This document shows positions 13,244 through 23,486 of a stretch of 64,000 nt of DNA, piece by piece. Location of the stretch: positions 558,001 through 622,000 of the forward strand of contig CAJQUW010014769.1 of NCBI GenBank assembly GCA_907163375.1, in the 5' to 3' direction. Under the pieces are notes generated by a model, which was given only the letters and a program-made list of their open reading frames with translations, had not been told where the DNA came from and searched no databases. Position 1 is the stretch's first letter, and every line of letters begins with the position of its first letter. Source of the stretch: Prostheceraeus crozeri (lineage: Eukaryota; Platyhelminthes; Polycladida; Euryleptidae). The translations under genes were made by a program, and so were the position numbers.

Positions 13244-14469
13244 TGACTTCACATAATCATTTTATAGTTGAATGACATTTCATCAAATTCTACTTTCAGC
13301 GGAATCTGCCGAATGTTATCAAATCTCATTTTCGTATGAAATACCTTATTCAAGGACGCATTTTTGAAATGCTATTATCTTACTGGAATCAGTCTTAATG
13401 TATTTGCTGCACACGTATGTGAGCTCATAAAGGTTAGGATATGACGATATCGTGGAAGCAATTACTTAATGCGTCTGAAGAGCACGTTATCCATTCATGT
13501 AACACAAATTCATGAGAGAGATGCCCTTATTGATTCTTGAAGTGGTAATCAAAATATACAATCGAGGTGAAAATACAAGTTGCGCTTTAAAAATCATGAA
13601 ATAAAGTAACTGACTCAATTAGAAAGTGCAGATGACACGGTGACACACGCTGATATGAAAAATAATTACCTCGCAAGGTGCGTCCGCAAAAAAGGCAATT
13701 AGATGCGATCACGTAGTAGACGCACGGGATTAAGTGAGCGCAGTAGATGACTTTGCATTGGAAGCACCTTGCAGAATATTCAGCGATAACCGAGACCTTC
13801 TCGAAAAAAGATCGTCTGACACAGCAATGCTTTTAATTTTTAAGCACCTTTGCATTTTTTTGAATTTCTGTTTTTTTCTGAAGTCCGATGAAAGCAGAGC
13901 AAGCATACTCAACGATAGACCGCATTATCACCATATACTTTCTAGGAAATACCGATAATGACTTACGCAGACTAAGCCATTTCTAATTATGACGTCAAGT
14001 ATTTATATCACGGATATGCAATGCACTTGTGTGATGTTCATGTGTTTTCCTAATTTCTATAAGGAGCTCAGTTGTCCCCTTTCGATATTTTAGGAAGCTT
14101 GGAGGATGAAAGCAGACCGCTACAAAATGCGCATGGATAATCAGTTGTCTATGATAACAGCGACAAACTCAAGCATTTCACTTGATTTCATAAACAATGT
14201 AAGTTCAGAAGGATATTATATGAATTCAATTTTGTCTGAGACCTATTACATTCATTTAATCACTCCACACTTCATATGCTCATTCAACAGCTGATCACAT
14301 ACCTAATGTACCTAATGATGACTCTTTAAGCTCCCACATCCTTTCAATATGGAAAATGTAAAAGAAATGTGCTAATTAGTCATTATATTTGACAGATTGA
14401 AGCATCCAATTGATAAAATAGGCGGACATTGGCATTGTAACAGCAATTCTCGATAATTTGACAACGTAG
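13244..14469. other. Non-coding stretch
   Basis: Only short frames, none resembling a known protein. Overlapping frames on both strands at 13730-13958 look like chance. The Penelope-like palindrome and its flanking direct repeat begin at 14470. Confidence 0.5.
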
Positions 14470-14481
14470 TATTTTAGATTA
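14470..14481 (+). repeat. Candidate target-site duplication of the PLE dimer, left copy
   Basis: TATTTTAGATTA here is identical to 18228-18239 beyond the other arm. Twelve identical bases on the same strand just outside a 3.7-kb insertion fit PLE integration, which leaves duplications of variable length. Confidence 0.65.
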
Positions 14482-14598
14482 AGCTGAAGGAGGTGAAAAC
14501 AATGATAGGAACGATCTAAATCATGTTATATGCAACAATTCATTTCAAAAGCTGAAGTACATGATAACAATTAAATAAGGTACACATAGTAACTAGAC

Positions 14599-16332
14599 TC
14601 AAATTAATTTACATTTGAAAAAAGCACCATCATGGTTAACTTGCTTATTCAAAGTGGGGTTGAGTTTTTTTATGTACATGGCTTCCAAAATATTTAGGTC
14701 ATAAGTGTTGGGAGCTTGAGATAGAATTTTGAAATTGTCAACTTTACAGCTGCAACTGCAATTTAACCTATGGTCAGAAATGGCGGACATTTTTTCCCGA
14801 TGTTCTTTTATTCTTAAGTTTAAGTGTCTTGTAGTTCTACCTATGTAGGTAGTGCGAGGGTCCACCTCACAAGCGAATTGGTAAATGACATTAGACCTAA
14901 GAACTTTGGGAGTATGATCTTTGTTGGAGAAACCACTTTTTAGTTTATTGCATGTGAAAACCCAACGGATAGGAGATTCTTTATCTATTCTACGGAATAG
15001 TGATTGTAGTTTCTTTTTAAAATAAACCGATTGAATGCCAAAAAATGGAATTTTGACAGTATGGAGGTATTTGGATTCATCTTTTTCTTTTGGAGCACAG
15101 AATCTTTTGTCCAGATACTGTTTGACCACTTTTTGTATAAAGTACAACGGATATCCGTTGTTTTGAAAAATTTTGGTCAATTTCCCTATTTCATCATGGA
15201 AAGTTTGCCATGACGAGCAGACGATGTAGGCTCTGTTGATCAGAGTGCTTAAAACAGAAATTTTCCATTGCATGGGGCATATGGCTCTGAAATTCAAGGT
15301 TAGACCGGTGTACGTGGGTTTTCTGTACACCTTAGTAGTTAGCGTGTTGGATGAAACGTCCAGGTCAATATCTAGAAAAGGTAGCACTTTACCTCCTACC
15401 TCTGTGGTGAATTTCATATTACTATGCCATTTGTTAATATAGTTGAAGAAGGATAAGTGGTCATCATCTTCAAAGATAGCCAAGATGTCATCTACATATC
15501 TGACATAGAATTTTAGGTTTAGTTTATCATTTTTTAGGAAAGTCTGTTCTAAGTGTCCCATACATAAGTTACTGAGGGTTGGGGCTAGGGGGCTACCCAT
15601 GCTCAAACCATCACTTTGACGGTAGAGAACGTTGTTGAACGAGAAAATGCCACCAGTGGCGAATTGAAGTAATTTTTTGAAGGTGTCCTTACTATACGGT
15701 GGTTTTGTGTTATTGGAGCTATACACCTTATCACACGCTAGATCAATGACTTCTTTGAGAGGGACGTTAGTGAAAAGACTAACAACATCAAAGCTGATGA
15801 GTTTCGAATCCGATGAGAATTTGTAGCTAGCGAGTTTGTCTAGCAGATCAGCGTTATTTTGTACTGAGTACTCCGTAGGAATTATAGGAGTAATGTACTG
15901 GTTTAGGTACTTGGCAAGGTTATATTCGGCCGTGCCATAACTGGCGACAATAGGTCTAAGAGGTACATTATTTTTATGTACCTTGGCAGAACCGTAAAGT
16001 TTGCCACTACAGGACCCACTAGGAGTAATTTTAGTAAACACTTGGGAGTCCACGTACGGTTTCACATATTTGTTCAAAAAGTATTTTAGTTTATTCTGTT
16101 GTTTTATAACAGGGTGATCGAGCATCAATTCATTTTGGTTGTGTGGGATAGCAGTAAATTTGGTAGTATCTTCAATGATAGCATTGAGCTTGTTTACATA
16201 TTCATCAGCATCTAGAATAGCTGTACCATTACCTTTGTCCAATGGGACAACTTTGATGTCTTTATTTAGTTTAAGGGACTTCACTACATCTTGGTTATGT
16301 TTGGCTTGTGGCGTCTTGGTAACGTTAAACAT
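14599..16332 (-). CDS. Penelope-like reverse transcriptase with GIY-YIG endonuclease (left copy)
   Basis: 577 residues from the first ATG in frame. A DKG motif near residues 32-34 (typical of the start of PLE RT), then the RT palm with SFDVVSLFTNV (Asp182), GLSMGSPLAPTLSN (from 242) and YVDD (279-282). The C terminus is a GIY-YIG nuclease: VIY at 482-484, TYIGRT at 495-500, then an Arg and LRIKEH, and the conserved Glu near 550. A cysteine cluster, NCSCSC, sits between. PLE RTs normally have 100 or more residues before DKG. Here the frame continues open upstream only to the palindrome centre, so the copy is 5'-truncated. No stop interrupts the frame. RT copies RNA into DNA while the GIY-YIG domain nicks the target. 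Whether it is expressed is unknown. Confidence 0.9.
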   Translation of the reverse strand: MFNVTKTPQAKHNQDVVKSLKLNKDIKVVPLDKGNGTAILDADEYVNKLNAIIEDTTKFTAIPHNQNELMLDHPVIKQQNKLKYFLNKYVKPYVDSQVFTKITPSGSCSGKLYGSAKVHKNNVPLRPIVASYGTAEYNLAKYLNQYITPIIPTEYSVQNNADLLDKLASYKFSSDSKLISFDVVSLFTNVPLKEVIDLACDKVYSSNNTKPPYSKDTFKKLLQFATGGIFSFNNVLYRQSDGLSMGSPLAPTLSNLCMGHLEQTFLKNDKLNLKFYVRYVDDILAIFEDDDHLSFFNYINKWHSNMKFTTEVGGKVLPFLDIDLDVSSNTLTTKVYRKPTYTGLTLNFRAICPMQWKISVLSTLINRAYIVCSSWQTFHDEIGKLTKIFQNNGYPLYFIQKVVKQYLDKRFCAPKEKDESKYLHTVKIPFFGIQSVYFKKKLQSLFRRIDKESPIRWVFTCNKLKSGFSNKDHTPKVLRSNVIYQFACEVDPRTTYIGRTTRHLNLRIKEHREKMSAISDHRLNCSCSCKVDNFKILSQAPNTYDLNILEAMYIKKLNPTLNKQVNHDGAFFKCKLI

Positions 16333-16403
16333 ACGCTTGTTGTAATTTTGTAACGCAAGTTTGCAATGAGGTGAAACTTGCGTTACAAAATTACAACAAG
16401 CGT

Positions 16404-18086
16404 ATGTTTAACGTTACCAAGACGCCACAAGCCAAACATAACCAAGATGTAGTGAAGTCCCTTAAACTAAATAAAGACATCAAAGTTGTCCCATTGGACA
16501 AAGGTAATGGTACAGCTATTCTAGATGCTGATGAATATGTAAACAAGCTCAATGCTATCATTGAAGATACTACCAAATTTACTGCTATCCCACACAACCA
16601 AAATGAATTGATGCTCGATCACCCTGTTATAAAACAACAGAATAAACTAAAATACTTTTTGAACAAATATGTGAAACCGTACGTGGACTCCCAAGTGTTT
16701 ACTAAAATTACTCCTAGTGGGTCCTGTAGTGGCAAACTTTACGGTTCTGCCAAGGTACATAAAAATAATGTACCTCTTAGACCTATTGTCGCCAGTTATG
16801 GCACGGCCGAATATAACCTTGCCAAGTACCTAAACCAGTACATTACTCCTATAATTCCTACGGAGTACTCAGTACAAAATAACGCTGATCTGCTAGACAA
16901 ACTCGCTAGCTACAAATTCTCATCGGATTCGAAACTCATCAGCTTTGATGTTGTTAGTCTTTTCACTAACGTCCCTCTCAAAGAAGTCATTGATCTAGCG
17001 TGTGATAAGGTGTATAGCTCCAATAACACAAAACCACCGTATAGTAAGGACACCTTCAAAAAATTACTTCAATTCGCCACTGGTGGCATTTTCTCGTTCA
17101 ACAACGTTCTCTACCGTCAAAGTGATGGTTTGAGCATGGGTAGCTCCCTAGCCCCAACCCTCAGTAACTTATGTATGGGACACTTAGAACAGACTTTCCT
17201 AAAAAATGATAAACTAAACCTAAAATTCTATGTCAGATATGTAGATGACATCTTGGCTATCTTTGAAGATGATGACCACTTATCCTTCTTCAACTATATT
17301 AACAAATGGCATAGTAATATGAAATTCACCACAGAGGTAGGAGGTAAAGTGCTACCTTTTCTAGATATTGACCTGGACGTTTCATCCAACACGCTAACTA
17401 CTAAGTTGTACAGAAAACCCACGTACACCGGTCTAACCTTGAATTTCAGAGCCATATGCCCCATGCAATGGAAAATTTCTGTTTTAAGCACTCTGATCAA
17501 CAGAGCCTACATCGTCTGCTCGTCATGGCAAACTTTCCATGATGAAATAGGGAAATTGACCAAAATTTTTCAAAACAACGGATATCCGTTGTACTTTATA
17601 CAAAAAGTGGTCAAACAGTATCTGGACAAAAGATTCTGTGCTCCAAAAGAAAAAGATGAATCCAAATACCTCCATACTGTCAAAATTCCATTTTTTGGCA
17701 TTCAATCGGTTTATTTTAAAAAGAAACTACAATCACTATTCCGTAGAATAGATAAAGAATCTCCTATCCGTTGGGTTTTCACATGCAATAAACTAAAAAG
17801 TGGTTTCTCCAACAAAGATCATACTCCCAAAGTTCTTAGGTCTAATGTCATTTACCAATTCGCTTGTGAGGTGGACCCTCGCACTACCTACATAGGTAGA
17901 ACTACAAGACACTTTAACTTAAGAATAAAAGAACATCGGGAAAAAATTTCCGCCATTTCTGACCATAGGTTAAATTGCAGTTGCAGCTGTAAAGTTGACA
18001 ATTTCAAAATTCTATCTCAAGCTCCCAACACTTATGACCTAAATATTTTGGAAGCCATGTACATAAAAAAACTCACCCCACTTTGA
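16404..18086 (+). CDS. Penelope-like RT with GIY-YIG endonuclease (right copy)
   Basis: The mirror copy, 560 residues from ATG 16404 (the frame is open further up, to the palindrome spacer). Compared with the left copy it has four substitutions: Ser for Pro in the GLSMGS motif, Leu for Val before YRKP, Phe for Leu and Ile for Met in the GIY-YIG domain. A one-base length difference close to the 3' end changes the frame, so the protein stops about 17 residues short of the partner. The catalytic RT and GIY-YIG residues remain. Such close similarity means that the two arms formed from one source recently, or are kept alike by gene conversion. Confidence 0.88.
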   Translation: MFNVTKTPQAKHNQDVVKSLKLNKDIKVVPLDKGNGTAILDADEYVNKLNAIIEDTTKFTAIPHNQNELMLDHPVIKQQNKLKYFLNKYVKPYVDSQVFTKITPSGSCSGKLYGSAKVHKNNVPLRPIVASYGTAEYNLAKYLNQYITPIIPTEYSVQNNADLLDKLASYKFSSDSKLISFDVVSLFTNVPLKEVIDLACDKVYSSNNTKPPYSKDTFKKLLQFATGGIFSFNNVLYRQSDGLSMGSSLAPTLSNLCMGHLEQTFLKNDKLNLKFYVRYVDDILAIFEDDDHLSFFNYINKWHSNMKFTTEVGGKVLPFLDIDLDVSSNTLTTKLYRKPTYTGLTLNFRAICPMQWKISVLSTLINRAYIVCSSWQTFHDEIGKLTKIFQNNGYPLYFIQKVVKQYLDKRFCAPKEKDESKYLHTVKIPFFGIQSVYFKKKLQSLFRRIDKESPIRWVFTCNKLKSGFSNKDHTPKVLRSNVIYQFACEVDPRTTYIGRTTRHFNLRIKEHREKISAISDHRLNCSCSCKVDNFKILSQAPNTYDLNILEAMYIKKLTPL

Positions 18087-18227
18087 ATAAGCAAGTTAAC
18101 CATGATGGTGCTTTTTTCAAATGTAAATTAATTTGAGTCTAGTTACTATGTGTACCTTATTTAATTGTTATCATGTACTTCAGCTTTTGAAATGAATTGT
18201 TGCATATAACATGATTTAGATCGTTCC

Positions 18228-18239
18228 TATTTTAGATTA
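18228..18239 (+). repeat. Candidate target-site duplication of the PLE dimer, right copy
   Basis: TATTTTAGATTA, identical to 14470-14481. Its first three bases also pair with the inner end of the left arm, so the element end is uncertain by about 3 bp. Confidence 0.65.
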
Positions 18240-18300
18240 CATTTGGTAAACATCTCATTTGCAGCAATTAATAGATAGACATATAACTTGAACATATGCA

Positions 18301-18306
18301 TTTATT
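18301..18306 (-). terminator. Candidate poly(A) signal AATAAA of the left TRPC-like gene
   Basis: TTTATT on the plus strand reads AATAAA on the minus strand, about 15 bp beyond the stop codon. An overlapping AATAAA-like word nearby could serve equally. Confidence 0.45.
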
Positions 18307-18320
18307 TCAAATAAATTATT

Positions 18321-20432
18321 TCAATGGGTGCAGTGGACTAACCTTCGAACGTGCAATCGTTTATTCAAACCATAAATTAAGCTTTTTTCGTGAATTTGAG
18401 AATCAGAAGTGCCCATGCAAATGTTTTCTGCCTTGTTGATCAATATCTTATTTCTTCCAATCCCTAGACATTTTTCTAACACTCCCTTTAGAGAAAAAGT
18501 CATGAAAAATATCAAATGCATTAGGTTGAAAGGCGGAGGAATGTTATATGAACTCTGAATGTACCGCAACTGGAGTGCAGTCTTCTTCCGCAACCATTCT
18601 TGAGATTTCCGATGTTCTGTTCTTTCATAGGTACTTGACATCATTGCAATCAAAATGTTTACAAGTATTATACTGCTACTAACTACAAAAGCAATATATA
18701 GGACAAATCCAAATCTGTCCACACTACCTAACACAACTGACGTACTTGCATCTTTTAAATCACTGGCTGTAGAACTAGACATGCCAAAAGTAGCCCAAAT
18801 AAGGGTGCGCATGGCATTTGAAAATACTGAAAATGATTGATTCTCGCAAAAGAATAATTGATACGTTGCATTGAATCCAACAGTCCAAGCAAACAGCACG
18901 AGGAGAAATATGATTCCAAATTTTACAACATCCTTGAATATTCTCGCCATGGAAACAACAATAAAACCAATAGTTTCGTACATGTAGAGAAGCTTGCATG
19001 AATATATCATCATCGTTATGACACTGATGCTTATGAAAAAATGAGCGGTAACCGTTGGACCAAGAAGGCTATATATCTGTATAAGAACAGAATTTACATC
19101 TGCTAATGCAAATGGACACGAACTATTTGAGATAGTAAAGTCAGCATTGCATACCACAGACGATTGATGACTGTTATGTCTTTGATGAAAGTATGGACAG
19201 ATACACATTTTTAGTATCTTTCGGGAACCATCAGTCACCATTATTGATAGAAAATTGTCCAATCTGATAAACCAAATGATATAAATAGCACTATAGGTAA
19301 TTTGCGATGCTATTGCGATAATGCAACAATAGTCGAATACATCTCCTGATTGTAACCATCGCATTCCATAACTCCAAAAATGATGAACATGTTTGCAGAT
19401 GCGGCCTATGCTTATAGAAGATAAAACCACCAGAGTTATCAGTGAAGACATCATTATCTTGTAAAAGTCCCCACCACAGATTTTTCTTTCGAGGTATAGC
19501 AATCCGTCATGATCAGGCGCGTAAACGTAGAAGATAGAAAGACCAAGGAAAACTAAATGTGAAATGATATCCATGATGTATGAAGAACAAGGGCTTTCAA
19601 ATACAGCTGTTAGATGTCGATTTGGAAAAATCATCGCTATTGGTACGATGAAGAAGTATCCAAACACTGAGAAAATGAAGAATAATAATCTCTTTACAGG
19701 GTTCTTCCTCCATGAGGAAAAGTGATCATCCCAGATATCGTTTACAATATTTTGGCATGTATCGTGAGCAATGACATCCCATAAAGGACTTGTTATAATC
19801 GAAGAGATTAAACCAATGTTTCTAGCTTGACGTTTTTTCTCTTCGGGTGCTAAACTTATTTGTAACAGCGTTCTTGCCTCTTCAGCACTCTGGCAAGCAT
19901 CAAATAATTCGATTACAGTCTCATTCAATCTGTTATACACACCTTGAAGGGCCGATCGATGGTCATTTCGTTTCAGGAATGCAAGGGATCTTATCCGGCG
20001 AGCTAGCGTGAGACAGAATTGAAGCTGATTGCTATCAGATACACACGACAATATATAGAGAGGAGATGCCAGAGCTCGAAGTGGTCCTTCGATGTAAGTT
20101 CGCATCAAAAACGGATCAGAGTGTAGCTGGATGCAAGGTGAACAAGCACACGATGCTTTGTGAGGATACGTTATTCGTTGTTGATATTTGGAAATGAGAA
20201 GTTCTACCATTGCATTTCGACCTGCTAAGACAGCCAAAACTAGAGGTGTGATCGAATGCGGGTTGTTTGACTCTTCCCTGTAGTAACTTCTTTCTTCAAA
20301 TAGTTCAGAAAATGTTTTGAAGTCGTTGACTGCGATTGCCTCCTCAACATGTCGCAACCATTCATTTCCACTTATATTGCCTTTGGTATCCCTTTCTGGC
20401 ATGTCACAAGGGTTCCGATCCCAGTCGTTCAT
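18321..20432 (-). CDS. TRPC-like cation channel, single open frame (left of divergent pair)
   Basis: 703 residues from the ATG at 20432, which has A at -3; the frame is open a few codons further up but with no ATG. The N terminus has one recognisable ankyrin-type helix pair (about residues 24-85), then the TRPC linker. This holds the zinc-binding pattern H-x3-C-x-C-x2-C (His91, Cys95, Cys97, Cys100) and ALASPLYI, which fits the TRP_2 domain (about 90-190). Hydrophobic segments S1-S6 follow, a pore region with WATFGMSS (546-553), S6 with ILVNILIAMM (575-598), the TRP box EWLRKK (612-617) and IPPPFN. TRPC channels form tetrameric calcium-permeable pores in the plasma membrane, usually downstream of phospholipase C. 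At 703 residues it is shorter than typical TRPC (about 800-980), mainly from loss of ankyrin repeats. No intron is visible, which is unusual for this family. Confidence 0.87.
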   Translation of the reverse strand: MNDWDRNPCDMPERDTKGNISGNEWLRHVEEAIAVNDFKTFSELFEERSYYREESNNPHSITPLVLAVLAGRNAMVELLISKYQQRITYPHKASCACSPCIQLHSDPFLMRTYIEGPLRALASPLYILSCVSDSNQLQFCLTLARRIRSLAFLKRNDHRSALQGVYNRLNETVIELFDACQSAEEARTLLQISLAPEEKKRQARNIGLISSIITSPLWDVIAHDTCQNIVNDIWDDHFSSWRKNPVKRLLFFIFSVFGYFFIVPIAMIFPNRHLTAVFESPCSSYIMDIISHLVFLGLSIFYVYAPDHDGLLYLERKICGGDFYKIMMSSLITLVVLSSISIGRICKHVHHFWSYGMRWLQSGDVFDYCCIIAIASQITYSAIYIIWFIRLDNFLSIMVTDGSRKILKMCICPYFHQRHNSHQSSVVCNADFTISNSSCPFALADVNSVLIQIYSLLGPTVTAHFFISISVITMMIYSCKLLYMYETIGFIVVSMARIFKDVVKFGIIFLLVLFAWTVGFNATYQLFFCENQSFSVFSNAMRTLIWATFGMSSSTASDLKDASTSVVLGSVDRFGFVLYIAFVVSSSIILVNILIAMMSSTYERTEHRKSQEWLRKKTALQLRYIQSSYNIPPPFNLMHLIFFMTFSLKGVLEKCLGIGRNKILINKAENICMGTSDSQIHEKSLIYGLNKRLHVRRLVHCTH

Positions 20433-21683
20433 GATTGAAATAAACAATATAGTATTAAGTTAGATACCCTCATCATTCTAACTAAGTCTTGCATAAGAAT
20501 TGCGTGATGTTGATCTTTCTATTGATTAGGGTTAACTATACATATTTGCATTTTAAGCACTTGTTGCATGAGGGCGTTTCGTCACAGGTGACTCTAAAGT
20601 CGATGTACACATCAATTTACAATAAAACTTTGCAAAAGCTTTTCTAATAGAAATTCATTATGAAACCTTTTAAAAGTTTATAACGAGTCTGATGTGCAAA
20701 TGGACACGGGAAGCGAATTCCAAAGCCAAGACGTAGCTATAGGAAAAGACCACCCATCGAAAGACATTGTTTGGAGTAGATGCCATGTCTGGTAATGTCG
20801 AATACTTGCACATTTTCTTCAGAGAAAATAACCTTGTGTTTGGAAAACAGTCGAACAGGTTTCAGAATTGCATGGATTCCATCATCAGCTGTACACGGGA
20901 ACTAGAAACACTCACAAAAGTCAGTTTATATGTAAAATCGTGAAAGCAAAGTCAGAGCATGAAGAGATATGTCACAAAGCGACGCAAGGTATTTGTATAC
21001 ACGGAAATTTGGCTATTCATAGATTTAAGTTCAATAGCCATTCCTTTCATTAGACAACAGATTAGTATTTGCTTTTACCAAAAATTTGACTCTAAAACAG
21101 ACGAATGGTTGGACACTCCCATAACCGAGACATATTCTGGTTTTGGGTGGTAGTCATGCTTGGAAAATTCAGTAGCCACAGGACATGCTCATTAATACGA
21201 GTGGCTAGCTGTCGCTTGGTCGCACCAATGCGTCGCATTGTTCAGCGATCAAACACACTAATGCGCAACATTAGATTTCAACCAATCGTAGGAATGTTTC
21301 TATTGTTGAAATGATTGACACTTTGTTAGATTTGAAAACAAGGCAAATTGTGACTTTTTCGAATTTCTCATTTAACTCGACAGCACGCCTTCTCAAATAC
21401 TCTGATTCTTGTGTGAATGGCGCCCACAAAGTTCAATGGAAAATTTCATTGTGGAGCATCACTGTGGAGCACTTTTGTCTTTTATATAATTTGTAGTAAT
21501 AAGAAATGTAAAGTTATAGTGCCAGACGTCTTATTTTCAAGTTATCTTAGTTGAAATTGTATGTAGTCCCCTTTTTAATGGTAGCATTCATAAATGATTA
21601 AAACGACAATTTCGCATTAATATCAGCTGATAGGCCTAATAGTCAGGAAATAGACAGTAGACTTTTAACTGTTGATTGATTAA
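20433..21683. other. Upstream region of the left TRPC-like gene
   Basis: No coding frame recognised. It should contain the promoter of the minus-strand channel gene, but I see no clear TATA box. A TTAA at 21680-21683 marks the edge of the piggyBac derivative. Confidence 0.4.
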
Positions 21684-22723
21684 CGGTTCGACCCGCCCTA
21701 CTTTTTTACTAGTTAGATCCGCCTTGGGGGTACTACAGTACCCACCCCAGAAAGTAAACCAATCTAATTTGCTTTACTATAAAACACCCATACTAGAACT
21801 TGATAATATAAAACGAGATAAAATAAAACAACTACAGTTTAATTGCTACTGAAAAATTGAGCACTATTCTGTCATGAAGCGTCTTAAAATGTACATTAAC
21901 TTAGAAATCTTGATCACACTGCAAGTAATTGAGAAAACTTTTATCGCTATATATTCACACGAAGAACACCAAATATTCTGATGGACAGGAGAAATGAACA
22001 GTGAGCATTTTTTGCATCTGGTTTTTGATTTGAGATCTGATTTTCTTGGACAGTAATGGCAACGTCCAGCTGGACAGGTTGGTGGCACAGGTAGACATTC
22101 TGCTCCAGGGGAAACACCAACTATCAGCATCGCTTCTTTTACAGAGGATCGTAATGGAATAAAACTTGACCGCAGCTGCACAAGAGGCATTGCCAGCTCA
22201 TATGCCAATTCGTTTTGAAAATTATAATGACTTTCATTGACATCATTGCGTTCAGCATGCAACTTGTAGCTAACATAAGCTGCATAATCAATAATTGTGA
22301 AAAAATATGACAGGCCAGCGCGATTGTGCTTCCGCTTTGAGCTGGAGCCGAGGATAACTTTTCCCGATTTTGTGGCATTATAAAAACAGACAATTTCTCC
22401 CTTACCATCTTCAGGTGTGAGATTCCAGCCACTATATTTCTGGCAGGACGTCTTCCAGATGACTCGTGTAGTGCAGGCCACAAAGTACCATCTCGGGAAG
22501 TCAAGGTATGATTACTATCGATGTTATTCAATGTTTCCGAATAACTCGAGCTAGTATCAACTAATACCTCCTAAAGTATGAACTATAATGAAATCGGACG
22601 AGTAGCAAATCGAAGAGCTGAAAATATTAGTAAAAGTCACCAGAGGAAAAGTAAAAATATTTAGTTTAAGTAACATTGCCACATGGTCAAACATGCCTGG
22701 GGTACCGTAGGCGGGTCTAACCA
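21684..22723. mobile_element. piggyBac deletion derivative (1040 bp) flanked by TTAA
   Basis: TTAA at 21680-21683 and 22724-22727 brackets termini that match in inverted orientation: left CGGTTCGACCCGCC and right, reversed, TGGTTAGACCCGCC, each followed by TAC. TTAA target sites are diagnostic of piggyBac. The interior keeps only the 3' third of the transposase gene, so this is an internally deleted, non-autonomous copy, and of another subfamily than the copy at 33989. Confidence 0.82.
21864..22481 (-). pseudogene. piggyBac transposase C-terminal fragment
   Basis: The open frame of about 205 residues shows the piggyBac C-terminal block: IVCFYNATKSG, then SKRKHNRAGLSYFFTIIDYA, followed by a cysteine-rich tail (CHYCPRKSD, KTRCKKCSLFISPVH, CSSC) that fits the cross-brace zinc finger used for end binding. 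The N terminus and the first two catalytic aspartates are absent. The invariant GVD...D that normally follows KSG reads GKVILG, so the third catalytic Asp is gone too. It cannot act as a transposase. Confidence 0.78.
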
Positions 22724-23119
22724 TTAAAGTTTCATGGGCTGTATTAGATATAATGTAGATTGACAGACAGACGTTCGGTCGCATTCAAAATGAAGATAAC
22801 GAAAAACGGCAATAATATATGCAATGCGTAATTTAGTGAGTTGAATTCACCAGGTTTTTATTCAAGAATTGCCGATAATAGTTTCCGTATATTTTTTCAA
22901 AAAATCGGTTAAGAAAAGAAAAAAAGGTTAATGATTTTCCTAATTTTGTCAATTTAAAGCAAAAATGCTGCGTATTGAACGACTTATGCTATTTCGTTTC
23001 GTATGAATTTTATCTGCATTTGTCCAAGATCGGAGTGATTCGTATTATCAGCATTCAACATTTTCGGCATAGCGTGTTAACGGTATGAGTGACGAAAAAC
23101 TGAAGGGGAGGGGCTTTCG

Positions 23120-23285
23120 ATAAGTCATCCGCAAATTTTGCGAACTCTCTGTAAGATTACAAGAACTTATAATTTGTAAAACTTCAAAGAACTTGGAGCA
23201 CTTTGATTTTGTTGAGATGCTTAAACTCACCAAAAATAACCGAGTGACTTTGATTAAGTATTTAGGGCTGTTGAAAATGTTTTGA
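23120..23285 (+). repeat. Direct duplication, first copy (~165 bp)
   Basis: Shares CAAGAACTTATAATTTGTAA, then GAGATGC and TTAAGTATTTAGGGCTG in the same order with 23705-23870, at roughly 75-80% identity by eye. Period about 585 bp. The unit has no known relative. Confidence 0.65.
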
Positions 23286-23486
23286 CCGATAGAAATTTGA
23301 TTCTAGTTGTTAGTTTTTCAAACTATGGATCACATATTAAATCTACGTTATGTAACTCAATCCTAGAAGCCTGATATTAATCTTTTAACTACTTTTTTCG
23401 CTTCCTTAGCGTTGTAGTTTGAAATTTATCAAATTTATGCAGAATATTGGCAAAGGGTATTATTGTTTTACACATGTTTAAACCAT

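Larger units (their letters stand above)
14482..18227. mobile_element. Head-to-head dimer of Penelope-like elements (3.7-kb palindrome)
   Basis: Arms 14505-16362 and 16374-18230 are almost perfect reverse complements (1858 and 1857 bp) around an 11-bp spacer at 16363-16373. Each arm carries a 5'-truncated Penelope-like element (PLE) ORF reading outward, so both 3' ends face out. The direct repeat TATTTTAGATTA lies at 14470-14481 and 18228-18239 and is a candidate target duplication for the whole dimer; 23 extra bases (14482-14504) occur only on the left. PLEs are often found with an inverted, 5'-truncated partner. The right arm ends 93 bp past the stop of the neighbouring TRPC-like gene. Confidence 0.9.

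Noticed and set aside
15031-15442. Plus-strand frames inside the left PLE copy, and their mirror images at 17294-17705
   Set aside because: Antisense shadows of the RT/GIY-YIG frame; they appear in both arms only because the arms are copies.
18775-18999. 74-residue minus-strand frame within the left TRPC-like gene
   Set aside because: Out-of-frame shadow of the channel's pore region.
22139-22531. 130-residue minus-strand frame
   Set aside because: It overlaps the piggyBac transposase fragment in another frame, and only the other frame carries piggyBac motifs.
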